Assembly: GCA_037349315.1 (NCBI GenBank)
Contig: JBAIAC010000035.1
Span: forward strand, 7,082,501 to 7,146,500
Direction: 5' to 3'
DNA: 64,000 bases
From: Chelydra serpentina
Taxonomy: Eukaryota; Chordata; Testudines; Chelydridae
Numbering within the stretch: position 1 is the first letter of the stretch; every line of letters starts with the position of its first letter. The position numbers and the translations under genes were made by a program. Shown here piece after piece: positions 30,216 through 43,802 of the stretch. The notes beneath the pieces are model-generated. The model was given only the letters and a program-made list of their open reading frames with translations, had not been told where the DNA came from and made no database searches.

Positions 30216-33200
30216 TGACAAATGAGACGGTGGACATGTCAGAATTATATTCTAAAAACTCATGGTTTTCCCTCAAGATGCAGTAATCTTCTCACCCCCA
30301 CTAAATGTGACTACAAAAAAAATCACAGAACATTTCCTCATGTATGTCGCTATAACCTATTTATATCTGCCATCCACTCCAGCGTGGAGGAACTCAGCGA
30401 GCACAATAACTCGCATTACTACATCCTTGCAAGTTACAATCAAACTGTTTCAATGACCTAATTAAACCTCCACCTGTTCTTATATGTTTGTCATAGTCAG
30501 TCTTTTCCCTGCATGAGATCGAAGCTATGCTGGTGCCATGGTATCCCTCAGCATTAGCATTTGGCAGCATACAGAAATACAATGTGCTTCTTTAATTTCA
30601 TCCCTGCCCTAGATGAGTTTAGCTCCAGAAGGCCCTGTGTATGAACTGTTAAATGGGCTTTTGGAAATTCAAGGCTCACTATCCGTTTGAAGTCTCATCA
30701 GTTTTGAAAAATGAGTTGAAGGAGGTCCCAGGTGCTCAATTTCCCTATTAAATGTGGTTTTATTTTCCTAACTTTAAATCTCTTCTTCTTCGCTGTTCCT
30801 TTTTGAAAACCCACATGAGAAAAGTGACTGATGAAACTGACCATATTGGCTTGCAACCTGGATTGTGGCCAAAGAGTGCACAGCGCAACCCAGGAGAAGG
30901 GGTACAAAGTAGCATTAAGCCACCTTTGCTCTTGATCTTGGGCCAGCTGTGCAGCAGGTAAGGGAACAATGGGTCAGTCAGGGATCAGTGACGTATACAG
31001 AGACCCTGGCCACAACCCCTTTACCCAGGCCAGGCTCCCTATGCTGGCAGCACGGAAGGAGGTACAATAAATGCCACTATAGTAGCTTTACACAACTGGA
31101 GGATTCCTCTGTACTGGGAGATCCTCCCAGGACCCACAGTGCCAACGTTAGGGCTTCTTTGCATCATGGCATGATGGAAAGTGGTCAAAGCACAGTACAA
31201 AACCCGGCTCGATCTGCTGTCTCATGCACGGACTAATGAAACTGAAAAACGGGGGCCAGGGAGAGAGGGAAAGAAATATTATCTCCTGGTCACTTACAGT
31301 TGCAATCACTTTTAGGAGTTACTTGTACCAACTAATTAGATAGTAAGCCCTTACAGGAAGGGGCTATCTTATTATTTGTGTGCCTAGTGTGTAGCACAGT
31401 GGGGCTCTGATCCCTTATTGGGCCCTCCAGATGCTACCTCAAATAATAAATATTAAGAGGGAAAATATTTTCAGGCACAGCTGTCTGTCTGTTTGATTTG
31501 AAGTTGACAGAATCCTTTTCAGAACTAAACTTTTCTTTAGAAGCTTAATTCCTGGAGATAGTGGGCTCATATTTGCCTGATGATCACAAATGTTCATGAC
31601 CATCTAGATGCTTAGGGTGAGACCCTGCAAAATGCCAAACGCCCCAGCCCTGTTCCAGCAAAGCATGGATTTTACTTTAAGCACTCGAGTATAGTCTCAT
31701 TTGAAGCGAATGGGACTACTTGGATGCTTAAGTGCTATGTTGGATCAGGGCCAGAGGATTCAGCATCTTGCCGGATCAAACCCTTGGAAGACAGATGTAA
31801 AGAACTGAGGAAAGCACACCAAGCACGCTGTTGGTTTTACACAAGTAATACACACAGCAGTAAATCATCCAGACCATTTCCCTGGCAGTGGAGGGATTAT
31901 CCCCCATGCTACACTGCTGTATTGTCCTGTCCAATGTCGTTTTAGAAGTCTCAATTAATGGACCTGCTGCTGCTCCCTCGCTCCTGTCTTTTGGGGGATC
32001 CTGTTCCTCAGTCTCATATATCTTGCTGTCAGGAATTTTTTTAGTCTAAATATTAAGCCAAAAGTTTCTGGAAACAGTAGCAGAAATTTTTGGTTCTTGC
32101 TTTGATATTTATGTTTGGTGGTGGTTTTCTCTCTGCAGAGTGAGGGAATGAAGTTGTGGGATTGTTTCTCAGAAGCAGTGGGGGTATGTTGCTGTTTAAA
32201 AAAGTCAATAATCAGTCTCTTGATACAAGTGTCAGAGTTGTAGACATAGTGGTTAATTGCGAAATACAATCTTTTTCCGGAGGCTTTCGAAGGCACATTG
32301 GCCATGCTAAATTTTGGGTAAATCTTGTGGGTTGGGTGGTTGGTGGGTTGATGTTGTGTTTTTTTTAATGCTTTGTTAATATTCATGTGCTTCCCTTTTG
32401 TGCACAACATTTTAAAACATTTATTTTGAAGACACTCAAAAAAGCTTGGCTTTTGCTGAGCAGCGGCTGGCTCTTACGTTAAAATATTAGAAAAATAGGC
32501 TGAAATAGAGATGACATGGATTAAAAAAAACCCAAACCCCTACAAGCCAAATCAGTGGCTAGATGCAATTGAATAATATAGGCTGCTTCTTTCATTTGTT
32601 CTTCCTTTGCTCCCAGTTCTGTACTTCTTACTCACATAGGTAGCTTTCTTGAGTCAGTGAAACTGCAGGGAGTAAAATTTATCAGCCCATGCTTTGTCAG
32701 GTAGAAGCTCTGCTAAATGTAGGTGAAATCTGTGTGCTATTCCTTGGTAGATACGTTTCAGTAAAGGAATATTTGAAAACAAAATGACACACTTTCCACA
32801 TGAATTAAGAAACAACAGGTAGAGATGCCTGTAGGGCCAGATCCTGTGTTCCTTTCACACTCGAAACTCCCACTTACTTCATTGGGATTTCAGGATGCAC
32901 AACAAATGTGGGATCCGGCCCGTCTGACACATAACTACCCAGACATGAGTTCTTGAGAGGGGAAGATGTGCTTTGTGATGTGGGGATGGGGTGGGGAGGG
33001 AATCTAAAGTCTACGCATGAGCTTGACTTCGATCTGATTGCATCAGTTTGGCAGACACCTTTCTGTTGTTTCAAACTATAGGCACAGAACAATTGGAAAT
33101 AGTCCCTTCAGGATTGCGATCTGTATGGTTGTTTTTCTTTGTTTGTTTTTTATCACCAGTTCGTATTGTTTTCAGCTATGTAATGAAGAGGCCCAGGTGT

Positions 33201-33430
33201 GCCCCACAGATAATTGGAGGTGGGGAGTTCTCAGGTTCAGAGCATCACTTCTCTAACTTCCATAAAATAGCATCCTTTCCCACTGTCTCAGGGTACTTCA
33301 TTTCTAAATTATGTCTTAGAATCAATCATTTTTAAAAAAAATGAATAATAATTATAATAAAGAATTCCCAACCATCTGTATATCTGTGAGCGGGCTTTAA
33401 AAAAAATAACTAGAACATTTCCACTGCTTA
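30216..33430. other. Intron 2 segment with one MIR/L2-like tail
   Basis: Apart from the tail at 31338-31455 I recognise nothing. The 33300-33400 part is AT-rich with AAT runs. Confidence 0.45.
31338..31455 (+). repeat. MIR/L2-like 3' tail
   Basis: 'gatagtaagcccttacagga' then 'gtgtgtagcacagtggggct' and a trailing AATAATAAAT follow the 3' end pattern also seen at 12719, 41945 and 60235. Confidence 0.6.
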
Positions 33431-33550
33431 CATCTGAAGAAGTGGGTATTCACCCACGAAAGCTTATGCTTCAATACCTCTGTTAGTCTATAAGGTGCCA
33501 CAGGACCCTTTGTCGCTTCTACAGATCCAGACTAACACGGCTACCCCTCT
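33420..33550 (+). mobile_element. Retroposed repeat with hammerhead-like motif, copy B
   Basis: Near-identical to the copy at 7603 over 'gttagtctataaggtgccac' and 'cagactaacacggctacccc'. A direct repeat AACTAGAACAT on both sides (about 33409-33419 and 33551-33561) suggests an 11-bp target duplication. The motif at 33434-33472 is the best preserved: CTGAAGA, A, perfect 6-bp hairpin GTGGGT/ACCCAC with loop ATTC, GAAA, then AGC-TTAT-GCT and TC. Confidence 0.75.
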
Positions 33551-34581
33551 GAAACTAGAACATGTCTACCAGCAAAGCATATCCGTCTGGAAATGTTTAT
33601 TTCCAGACAAACTTTATTTGCGTGTGTATTTTTCTCTCTGTACTGCCCTGTTTGTGCACAGTGACTAAAGTGCTCCTTAGCAGCACTCCAGAGCAGTCGA
33701 GATGGATTGCCCACATGCTGTGTAGGAAAGGATCTAGCCGGTTTGTGTGGCTTGGCTGATAAGAATGATTGAAGAGCCTGGGTGAGTTTGCTGCCCCCGG
33801 AGATGTTGAACAGATTCTCCTGGATACAGACACACTCTCTGAATAATTGGTCCGGTGACGTCTATATGCTCTGCATCCCATTCATCTTAAATTGGTTGTA
33901 TAGTACCTGTGCTGCACACAGGGACACTCTAGGGTCCCTATCCTGCAGACACTTACATGCGTGTTTAAACTTAGCACCTCCATAGTCCCAGATCCACTGA
34001 AGTCAGTGGAACAAAACACACTCTTAAAGGTTAGCATGTGCATGAGTGTACATATTGGGCCTTGATGAGGAAATGTAATGAGTGGGAGTTGAACATCCCT
34101 TTTCCTAAGAGACTGAAGTCTGTCCTGTTGTCCAATGGAAGTTACTGTCAACGTGTATGAAAACGCCCATTAGATGAGCTACCTCATCAGGTGGAACTAG
34201 GTGCCATGCGTGTTTTTGGAAGGAGTGGTGTGGTGAATAGTGCAGAGCACCTGAACAGAAGGTGATCGGTTCCCCCCGCCCGCCGTCCTAAGATGTGTGG
34301 TTTGAGAAGCTGCCTTTCCAGCTATGCTGGAATTCAGACCGATCCAGTAGCCATATCTACACTTTATTCAGGTAATTAACAAATTTGGGACATTCCTATA
34401 TGGACTCAAACAAGAGGCACTGTCCTAATAGTGTAATGTGGGACAGACGTCCAGTAGGGGCTTGTATCCTGGCAAAAGTCCATGTAGTTCTGGTGGTTGA
34501 TGTATTGGACAGACCACAGATATTTACAGGCAGATTTTGGATGCTGTGGTTTCTTTTGAGACAGGGGGTTTGATTCTTGAT

Positions 34582-34704
34582 TAAGGTGACCAGATGTCCT
34601 GATTTTGTAGGGACAGTCCTGATTTTGGGGACTTTTTCTTATATAGACTCCTATTACCCCCTCACCCCGTCCCGATTTTTCACATTTGCTGTCTGGTCAC
34701 CCTA
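34582..34704. mobile_element. hAT-type MITE, 'TAGGGTGACCAGA' family, copy 4
   Basis: The ends TAAGGTGACCAGATG and GTCTGGTCACCCTA are flanked by a perfect 8-bp duplication TTCTTGAT (34574-34581 and 34705-34712). Same orientation as copies 1 and 2. Confidence 0.9.
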
Positions 34705-34712
34705 TTCTTGAT

Positions 34713-37074
34713 GTCCATCCTGTATCGTGGCTTTCTTCCTAAAGGTCTTTCTAAAGGTCCATAGAATGTGACTTAAATCATCTGGTTTAATTGGAACTTA
34801 TTTTTAAACTTGAGGAATGAGACTCAACTTTGTTCATAAATAGCCTTCTCTTGTTTAATGAAACCTTTAGCTTTTGAGAACTTTCAGCCCCTACATAAGC
34901 CCCAATGAGCAACTTTCTCCCTGTTCAGCGAGCAACTTCTCCCTGGACAGTGATAACCCCACGATTTAATCCTGTGATTTGAATATTCCCTCTCAAACAC
35001 TGCTTTTAAAAAATCACTCCTTTGTTTTGTCCTTGGGGAAGAGCCAATCTGGTTTGCTTGATCAAGTGTGGATTGCTTTTAGCTTCAGTATTTTTAGTGC
35101 CCTTCCATGCAAACAGTTAGCTGTCTTTCTCTGGTAATAGACCTTGCTACCACAGTCAGCAAGAGGCTCCCTTTGTCAAGACCAGCAGGACATGAACTGA
35201 AGCGAAACCCAGTTAGCTCTATCTCCCTGTGGGGCTGTGATTCTCAAGTGTCTAATGGGTTTGAAGTGGCCTGTTGTCTACTCATTGCTTTGCAAATAGC
35301 ATCATTGAGGATCATAGAGCACATTTTAAGGGCAGCTTCTATCTGCTTGTGAGGGAAGTTCAAAGCTTTCCGTAGCAATGCAGAAACTGGACAGAGGAAC
35401 TCATTAGGGCTTATTAGAGTAAAGTGAGTGAAGGAAAATGAAATGAAAACAAAGCTACAGAGAGAGAGAACCAAATTCCTTTACCTCACTGAATACGTTT
35501 TCATTGCTTTTTTTTATTGGGTCTTATTCTGGGCTTTGATTTAGTCCAATTATTGTTGACAGTTTCCTTTTATCTTCTCTCAATGGATTTTTGGATGGAC
35601 TATTTTGTGTTCTGGAGGCCACCACTTTGGGGCTCAGCAGCTCTTAACTGTGCGCATTGCAAGGACACTGGCTCTTAGTTTGTTTTGTAGCTTGTTTGAT
35701 TTTAGTTTCCGTTCTTTGCCCCAGAAGGATACAGTTACATTAACCACCTTTTAAACATATATACGATTACATTATAAGGATGACATTTTATAATATTACA
35801 TGTAACTAATCAATTCCAAACTCTTCTCTTGGTTCAAGCTGTTCAACAATAAAACAAATTGTGCGTTTCTAGCCAAAGCTGTCCAGTTCCCTGCTCTGCA
35901 TTATAGCTGATTTGATGCATAAATATAGCAAAGTCCAAGTATCTGTTTAGGATGTTGCACATCTTCCTGCAATATGTTACCCCCACTCCACCACCTGCCC
36001 ATTCGCTTTGCCATATTACAATAGTTTTACCTCCTCTTCACAATATTGATGTTATCGTCTCTGCAGACTGCACTGAGTGACCCGTGTATATAGCACATTC
36101 AGTTTTGCAACTAAAATCCATTCAGTCAGCTTCCCCACGCTGCCATCTCACACACATCATGGGCTGGGCTCCCGCTTGTTCTAATAATTCGCTAATTTTT
36201 ATAGGGATGTCAGCAGTGTCACTTTAAGGCAACACTGCTGAAACAATACAGCTGGTTATATATACCATACTCTTGAAGCCAGGGCATTTAGAGTCTATTA
36301 CAGCATCATAGTGTAGCAACTTCATACACATGATTATTTCATTCTCTTCAAATACTGTGCTGACATCCAACAGGTCATTGGTCTCTGATGTGAGTGAGTT
36401 GTACCTATAATTAAAGGTCTGTCAGCATTTTCATTAGGGATTTACGATCTTGGGCAAAAATATAATCCTTAGTCTGAAAAGTAGTTGTTAAGGTCTTAAA
36501 CTGGGTGCATTTAAGACAAATAAACTAATTGAAAAATAGTTGTCTACAGTTCGAGAAACCAGCGAAATAAGATTTCGTGGGTTAGTTTTATAATTCACAA
36601 CATTTTTTTTATTATGAAATAATGAGGGCAGTTGAGCATGATTGGGAATTGTCTATTGAGGAAAAAGTTAAACCTATGGAGACTTGAATTACAAGAAGAG
36701 CTGTACACCTGAATTGATGCACAGGGACACTTTTTAATACAATATCTGGACCTGCTTGGCATTGCTCGCTGTTTGAGGTGCATGGTATGGAAGGAAGCAT
36801 TGTCTGGTGATTAAAGACGGTTGGTCATTATTAAACAGTGACAAGTCTTGGCAACAACAGAAGCTCAAAAATCATAAGTCAGAACCCCAAAATCATGACA
36901 CTTTTTTTCCCCAATTATTTTTGTGCCTTTCTGGTTTTGTCTTTATATTTTACTTTTAACTGTCTCTGCTCACTCTGTGTATTTGGTGGGGAAGGGGGAC
37001 AATTAATGTTGCCCACTCTCCCAAATTTATTGAGGTCTCCTGGCTGTCTGATAGTCCAGAACTTTCACCTTCCC
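34713..37074. other. Intron 2 segment, nothing recognised
   Basis: AT-rich DNA without a repeat or ORF I can support. Confidence 0.45.
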
Positions 37075-37195
37075 TAGGGTGAACAGACAGCAAATGTGAA
37101 AAATCGGGATGAGGGTGGGGGACAATAAGAACCTATATAAGAGAGACTCAAAAATTGGGACTGTCCCTATAAAATCGGGACATCTGGTCATCCTG
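37075..37195. mobile_element. hAT-type MITE, 'TAGGGTGACCAGA' family, copy 5 (inverted)
   Basis: The ends TAGGGTGAACAGA and TCTGGTCATCCTG; the interior 'aagaacctatataagagaga' is the reverse orientation. The flanking 8-mers ACCTTCCC and ACCTTCTT agree at 6 of 8. Confidence 0.85.
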
Positions 37196-37203
37196 ACCTT
37201 CTT

Positions 37204-39529
37204 CCCCTCCCTCCCCAGCCCAGCAATTAATTATGCCTACCTCTACATCAGTTCTGCTCCCAGGCCCGCCTCTGCTCTTCTTGCAACTCCTGGAATTCTT
37301 CTCCCCCTCCTGGCAGATCTAAGTGGGTGGGGGAGGGCAGCTCCAAGAGTATGTTACACCTTCTCCTCCTTCCCAGGGCTGCTGATGTGGGGCTGGCTGG
37401 TAATTAATGCATGCGCACAAGGGGGCTGAATTAAGGCTATACAAGAAAACTTAATTCTGCCATTTCCGAACTTTTGAGTGCTTAACTTTGCAAGTGGAAT
37501 AATGTTCTCTGAACAGTCTTTGCATGTGTACAATACAGAGAGATAAATAACACGTGTGTGAGAGTACTTAAAGACTCAGTCTGAGACTTAATTTGGTTCC
37601 TTAAAGATGTGGCTTCCAAGTAACACATTTTACCCATGATTTTAATATATACACTGCATATAATTTTTCTTCTTATAAATTCTCTGATGTGAGCACTCTG
37701 TATGAAATTCTGGAAATTACGCAGTTAGTCCTCTGCAGCTTTCTCTTGCTGACACTTGGCCCATTGAGCTATCATGTGACTGAGGGAGAAGAACCATGTC
37801 TCTTTAACAGCAATCACAAAGCTGATTTCTCTTTTGTTCTTATCTCACTCATAATACCAGGGTGTTTGCTTACAAGGGGATTCCAGAGCTGGGTTCTGGG
37901 TAACTTCAGAAATTTAACACCATGAACCAAGAAACAACAAGTGGTCTCTGAGACAAAATGTGAAAATACTTTTTTACAAGATCCCTTTCTGCTTCCAGTC
38001 AGCCTGATCTTCTGATCCTTATGTGAGAGTCCCTATTCATGATCTTAATCCCATTGACTTCAGTGAGACAGCTTAGGTCATTGAGGGTTCCAGGATCAGG
38101 GTCAATTTAACTCTTTGAATCCAGTTATACAATCTCCTCTAGAAAGGTGGTGGCTCAGCAGGAGTTTTTGAGGCTGTGGTTCTTGATATACTTGGATGTT
38201 CCTAATTCTATTTTCTTTGCCTCAAGACAGGTCTCCGATCACGATGCTGCATCTCACTAGATTTATTGTACTGTGAGTGCATCTCCTCCAATGAGCAGTT
38301 CTGCTTGCCTGAGAGAAATCTCTTGAAGGGAGGAAAGAGCAGATGATTTTTGTCTGGTTGAAGGACACACTCTATACACGTCTTAGGAACCCTCACAAAT
38401 CCACGTGTATCGCAGATGGGAGCCTCTCTCTGGTAGAGCTCTGCTGGAGGAGAAATGGGTAGGAGGTTTGGAAAGTACAGAATTTAACAGCCCACATACA
38501 GAGACAGCCACATGCTACTGACAGCCTGGCCAGCGGGTAGTTGGAGGACTGGCTAGAACAACACATCTGACGTGTTGTGATCGGCGCTCTCTCGGTGAGG
38601 GCTGATAGACCGATTGGTGACAGTGACATACAGAGAACACAGGACACATTTCCGTAGCCTGCAGGGAAATTTCAGTGAAGAGACCTCAACTCAGGGAGTC
38701 GCTTCCCCCTTGGTTTCCCAGAGCTCCTGTTGGGGTCTAGTTACAAGGCTCATCTATTTTCCCAGACCTGTGCTGGATGGGGGCACTGAGTGGCTGATGA
38801 CAGCATATGTTTTGTTAAGCTAGGGAAGGTTTTAATTATGTATGTTGGTCGAATTTGTATTTTGCATGTGTTGGGTAATGCATTTTGCACATACGGTCAG
38901 AGCTGTGAATGGGGCACGTGATAATTTGTATTGTACTTATCTTCCTGCAGGAGATCTCTAAATTAAATCTAACGTGCCCCTACAAGCCCCTCTTCTCCCT
39001 CAGCCCTTGTCACCCGCACTAACCCTCCCTTCACTTATGTCTTGACTTTTTGTATTATCTTTACAAATTAGATTACAAACTCCTTTGGTCAGGAAACTTG
39101 TGCTAATCTGTACCGATAAAGAGCCATACACATCCCTATTATAAAGATAATGGAGAGATATGGTCCATTGTGTGTGACAGATTGGTGTGGATCATATCTT
39201 TGAAGTGTGAAAACACCACACAACTTTTTTTTTTGGTAGTCTATTAAGGTCCATATTTGCTCCTTTCAAATTTTTATCAATGAACTTGTTTTAGTCTAAA
39301 CCTCTGGGTACTGTAGCAGTAAGTTGCTGAACTCAAAGATATTTGTTTAGCAAATAAAGTAGTTTATTTTTTATTAATTAACTTGTGTCACAGACTGTGT
39401 GTAAAAGGAGAGGGGGAACCCAGAGTGAAAATACCAATTTTGTGGTTTTTGTTTTTAATGAGTTTGCAAAGAACTGCTCATATGAGGTGCCCAAGAATCT
39501 TACCCTTAAGCTGGTGTGAGGTGGGCAGA
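37204..39529. other. Intron 2 segment, nothing firmly recognised
   Basis: A possible decayed MIR/L2-like tail lies near 39066-39150. Otherwise nothing I can name. Confidence 0.4.
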
Positions 39530-39830
39530 CCACATGGCTGGGTGCAGGGGGCAGAGCTCAAAGCAGGTACAGGGCAAGGTGTGTGTTGGGTGGGAAGAGC
39601 ACAGGACTGGGTGTGGGACGTTGAGACTGCAGGTCTGAGCAGGAGGCAGAGCTCGGAACTGGGTGAAGGGCAATATGGGGAGAAGAATGAGGGACTGGAC
39701 GTGGGGCAGCATGAGAGAACTCAGGACTGGGTATGAGGGAGTAGCAGGGGAGGGAGCTCGGGGCTGGGTGTGGGGTAGCAGGGGGGGGGAGTACATGGGG
39801 CTGGGTGCAGATCAGGGGAGGGAGAGCTAG
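39530..39830. repeat. Degenerate G-rich minisatellite
   Basis: About seven imperfect units of roughly 35-50 bp, each around 'gctcgggactgggtgtgggg' followed by 'cagcaggg'-like text. Unit starts are near 39550, 39596, 39646, 39690, 39718, 39755 and 39790. Confidence 0.7.
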
Positions 39831-39994
39831 TCTGGGCCCTCTCCTTAGGCAAATTCTAGTTGCACTTCTGGTTAGGCTTGTGGATTTGAAGTGAGGAAGT
39901 AGTGTTGTGTTGCACCCTTGCAGAAGTAGTATTTTATGTTTTTATCTAACATCTCGGTCTGCTGTGAACATCAGACTGTGCACATTGTTTAGTA

Positions 39995-40178
39995 TAGAAT
40001 CATAGAATATCAGGGTTGGAAGGGACCTTAGGAGGTCATCTAGTCCAACCCCCTGCTCAAAGCAGGACCAATCCCGAGTTTTTGCCCCATATCCCCCAAT
40101 GGCCCCCTCAAGGATTGAACTCACAACCCTGGGTTTAGCAGGCCAATGCTCCAACCACTGAGCTATCCCTCCCCCGCC
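39995..40178 (-). mobile_element. tRNA-derived Cry-type SINE, copy 2
   Basis: Reverse-strand copy of the SINE at 25193: the CR1-like tail comes first (+ strand 'agggttggaagggacctta'), then the body, then 'ggattgaactcacaaccctg' and 'ccactgagctatccctccc' of the tRNA-like head. Confidence 0.9.
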
Positions 40179-40180
40179 CC

Positions 40181-41560
40181 ATGGACCCCTCTTGTATTTA
40201 GGAGTTGTACAATGCAAAAGACTAATGAGCAGCCTAATGAAGAGTCCATCTGAGAGACGGCTTTCAGCTGCAAATTGTTCAGAAAGCCATCTGATCTAGG
40301 TCCTGTACCCAGGTGGATCCCGCTCAGGTTTGTTGTGATGAACTGACCTGATCTTTAGATGATACCAGCCACTATCACCTGAAGTTATTTTAAATAATGA
40401 ACATGAAAGGCAATTTGTACTTGACTAGTTTGACTTGTGTAAGTATAAAAGCTGAGAGAAACCAGATTAACAGACAGAGCAGCTCAAAGAAACAGCCCTA
40501 GAGTGGAAGGGATGCCAATACCTTGAAGGGGAGCCAGGAATGTTGTGGGCCATGAAATGTTTTTGTTTTGCTTTACCAGCTTTATGCAGCCAAACTGTAA
40601 TCAGGGCTGTCATGTTTAGAGGAAAAGAAAGGCCCCTGTTTAGAGTACCTATGTGATTAATGCAGGGAATGGAGATCAAGGAATCCTTTACTCTCTTAAC
40701 AAGAGGAGTTCTACAACTCCCGTCCCTCCCCCCCCCATCTGCGTTTACTTTTTCCAACTCCTCTCTTTGCTTTTGCTGCTGCTCCTCTTTTGTTGTAGCA
40801 GCACAGCCTGACTAGCTAGACTGAACCGTATAAAAGACAAAAATCAAAACCTCTGTTTCAGTTCATTTTGTAAAATATATTTAGGGGATGAATGCCCAGT
40901 GAGATGACTCAATCTAATTAGGCCATACTTAGAGCATCTCAGTTATACCACTGCTTCCTAAAAGATTTAAGCGGGTAACATTAATGTCTGGTTATGTTTT
41001 TTCTTGAGAATTTTCAGCTACAAATACCAGTTTTAATAGCTCAATACCACTCTGGGGTGGTTTGTTCATAGGGATTTGTGGTTGGAGAAGGACCTTGTAG
41101 CTCAACTCACCTTCCCTAGAGAAGCATTGCATTTCTTGATGGTCTGTATTGCACAGGAAAATACTTTGGATAATTACCGTAGTAACTAAAAATAAAGGAA
41201 AAAAGATAGTCAATATTTTTATCTCAAGTGTTTGAAATAATTGTTATAGTATCTTATTCACCTTCTGTTGTTTGTAAGCTAGAGAATGCTGATATAATTC
41301 ATCATCAGAAAGCTGCAGCCAAACTAGCAAACTAAGAAAAAGTTTGAGAAGCATTTTCGATGGTACAGTGGGTAGAGGCAGCAAAAGTGTGACACGTTGG
41401 TGTACCACAGTGCTTATCCAGTTCTAAAAAGGACTGGACCTGCAGGCAATGTTCCCGAGCTGTGATCAAGTCAAGAACTCCCATTCTGAACAAGGCACGT
41501 CCGTTCAAGAGTGCGGGTCCACAAAATCCTGCAATCAGGACGGTGAGTCAGCTAATGATA
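40181..41560. other. Intron 2 segment, nothing recognised
   Basis: No repeat family or ORF supported. Confidence 0.45.
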
Positions 41561-41562
41561 AA

Positions 41563-41730
41563 CTGCATCCACACTACAAAATGATAGTCCCAGTGGGATT
41601 TGGTCTTGCCCATAGGTTGTGGTCCTGAGGGCTCTTACTGACTCGAGTCAAATGGATTTGTGTGTGGACAGAATGGGGGTTTGGGCTTGAACCGGAGTCT
41701 GAGCCCGGGTTTACACTGCAGACCTATACC
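41563..41730. mobile_element. Possible Harbinger-type MITE
   Basis: 'ctgcatccacactac' at the left mirrors 'ttacactgcagacctatacc' at the right, and 'cttgaaccggagtctgagcc' recalls the interior of the element at 23153. The left end is poorly preserved and no target duplication is clear. Confidence 0.45.
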
Positions 41731-41944
41731 CTTATTGATCCAGTCATCTTGTATTGCCTTTGGGGGCGCCCTGCTGCTAGTGCACTCTTGTGGAGTGAGA
41801 TGAAAACTGAGGTTTGGTCCTGGCACCTTGTGATTGTAGAAGACCTCCTGGCATCCTTTGCAAGAATAAGGAATTCCCTGTATTTAGTATTCTGCATGCA
41901 GTATTGTTAATTTCCTGTCCTGTTGTTCACATGTTAGCAGATAC

Positions 41945-42035
41945 ACTGTAAGCTCCTTGGGACAGGGATTAGGTTGTCTTTATATGTTTGTTTCGCATCT
42001 AGCACAGTGGCGACCTGGCCCCTAGACACTACTGT
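41945..42035 (+). repeat. MIR/L2-like 3' tail
   Basis: 'cactgtaagctccttgggac' then 'gcatctagcacagtggcgac' match the tail pattern at 12719 and 31338. Confidence 0.6.
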
Positions 42036-42540
42036 AAGAGAAGGGTTTAAATGATCACCGTCTGCGGGCTTTCCACCTGTGGAGTTTGCCTTTCAGTAGC
42101 GAATGACGTGATTTGCTCGTGTGTTTGCATATTCACCTTTCTGGCCTCCATATTTTTAACATTCCTCTGACCTCTCCAAAACATGTACACGTGTGTGCAT
42201 ATTTGTCCAACATGCAGTGCTAGAACCCTCTTCTACTGCTCTGCTCACATTCACTCCTTGGATCCCTGTGTTGCCTTCCTGTCTCTTACCGCTTTGGGTG
42301 AAGAAGAGGGGCTTGAATCTGCAGAACTGGATCCACGCTTATCAGATGCTTCGTCAAAGGGTGTAGACAGACTCCCTGGGAGTTGCTGGATTCTTGTTTG
42401 AATTCCTCGTTAACCTTGTATCCTGATTTGAACGTCTTTAGGACTGCACACTGCAGACCCTTCAACTCTGAATTCGGGCACCATTGATGTTAGTAGAATC
42501 CTGTCAAGTATCCATTAAAATAGCTGTAATATGTGGCTCT

Positions 42541-42665
42541 GGCATGGTTGGGCAGGACCCCAGAGTCAGGCATGTCCCCTTGTTATGGGCATAATCGGGA
42601 TGGGGGTGTCTTTTCAAATTTCACTCCTTAGTTGTGCATATTAATAAAGTCTGTCTCTGTTTTAT
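42541..42665 (+). repeat. Unnamed repeat with AATAAA, copy 1
   Basis: Shares 'ttgggcaggacc', 'catgtccccttgtta' and 'ttaataaag' in the same order and spacing with 46101-46225. The polyadenylation signal near the end suggests the 3' part of a retroelement; the class is unknown. Confidence 0.55.
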
Positions 42666-43800
42666 GGCATCTGTGCAGTGACAGATACTAGTTGAAATCT
42701 GTTTTCTTTTGTGTTGAGGAGCTCTTATTTGTTTCTCCTGCATGTTAATATTCTGGGTTTGCATTTGTTAGCCAGATAGAAACCTAATTCTCCGGATCCA
42801 TACATCTGTATGATTGTACTATGCAGAAGTATTTTGTTCTGTAACATCTGACCATTTTAAGCTATATCCTGCTGAACCTTGATCACTTATAGACCAAATG
42901 TGTTATATTAGCCATAGTATATGTGCCAATGTCATTGTCATGGTGGGGGGATGCTCACACTAGCAGTGTTATAATGATTTAAGTTCTCACTAAATGCGGG
43001 GAGGGGAATTGATATGCTCTGAAAAGGAAAAAAAAGAAAAAAACGTCCCTCCTCCCCATCCCCAAGTTTGAAAGTGTGTGGGTCCTTTGACGTTTTTTTG
43101 AAAGTCAGCAAATGAAATCTTCGTTCACATTGAATTGGGAGATCTTGGCATAACTCACTGAGGAATATGACTTTTTAAAACATCTTTGTTGCTTTGTAGG
43201 TTCATCTCTAATGTGCTGTCTGAGCTGTGACTCTGACATTGTAATGGTAAAGCACAGATGTGAAAACTTTCCACCGGGCCCTGGCAGAAATCCCAAAACA
43301 CTGTTTCAAATGGGGAAGACTTGGGTTTTTGTGTGTGCGCCACTAATAAACTCTTTTTTTCCCCCCCATCCCCATGAGTCTGGTTTAAAGAGCCCGGGCT
43401 TTATAGCAGGCTGTTAACAGAATGTTGTGTCCTTATTGTGGCAAGGACTAATACTGTAGGGGCATCTGTTTAGATATATGTTTGAGTTTGATGAAAACGT
43501 ATCCAACATTGTGAAAGCTAAATAAATATTATAATATTATCGCGCATTTAAAAAACACTGGAGCCCAGTAACCAACAACTGACAGGGGCATAGGTATTCT
43601 AGTTTTAGAACTTCTGGTTTGAATAGTATTCATTAGTACCTTATGTTGTAGAAAAGTTGCTTTTCCATCCGCCTATTCAGCAAGCAGTGTTGTATTTTTT
43701 TTTCCGGTTGGGGAGCCATTCTCCTGCCAGAAAAGATAGGAAATATGCATAAAATCTATGGAATATGCATATTATGTAGCTGTTTCAAGATTTCCATAGT
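42666..43800. other. Intron 2 segment, nothing recognised
   Basis: AT-rich with an A-rich patch at 43027-43044; no family identified. Confidence 0.45.
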
Positions 43801-43802
43801 CT

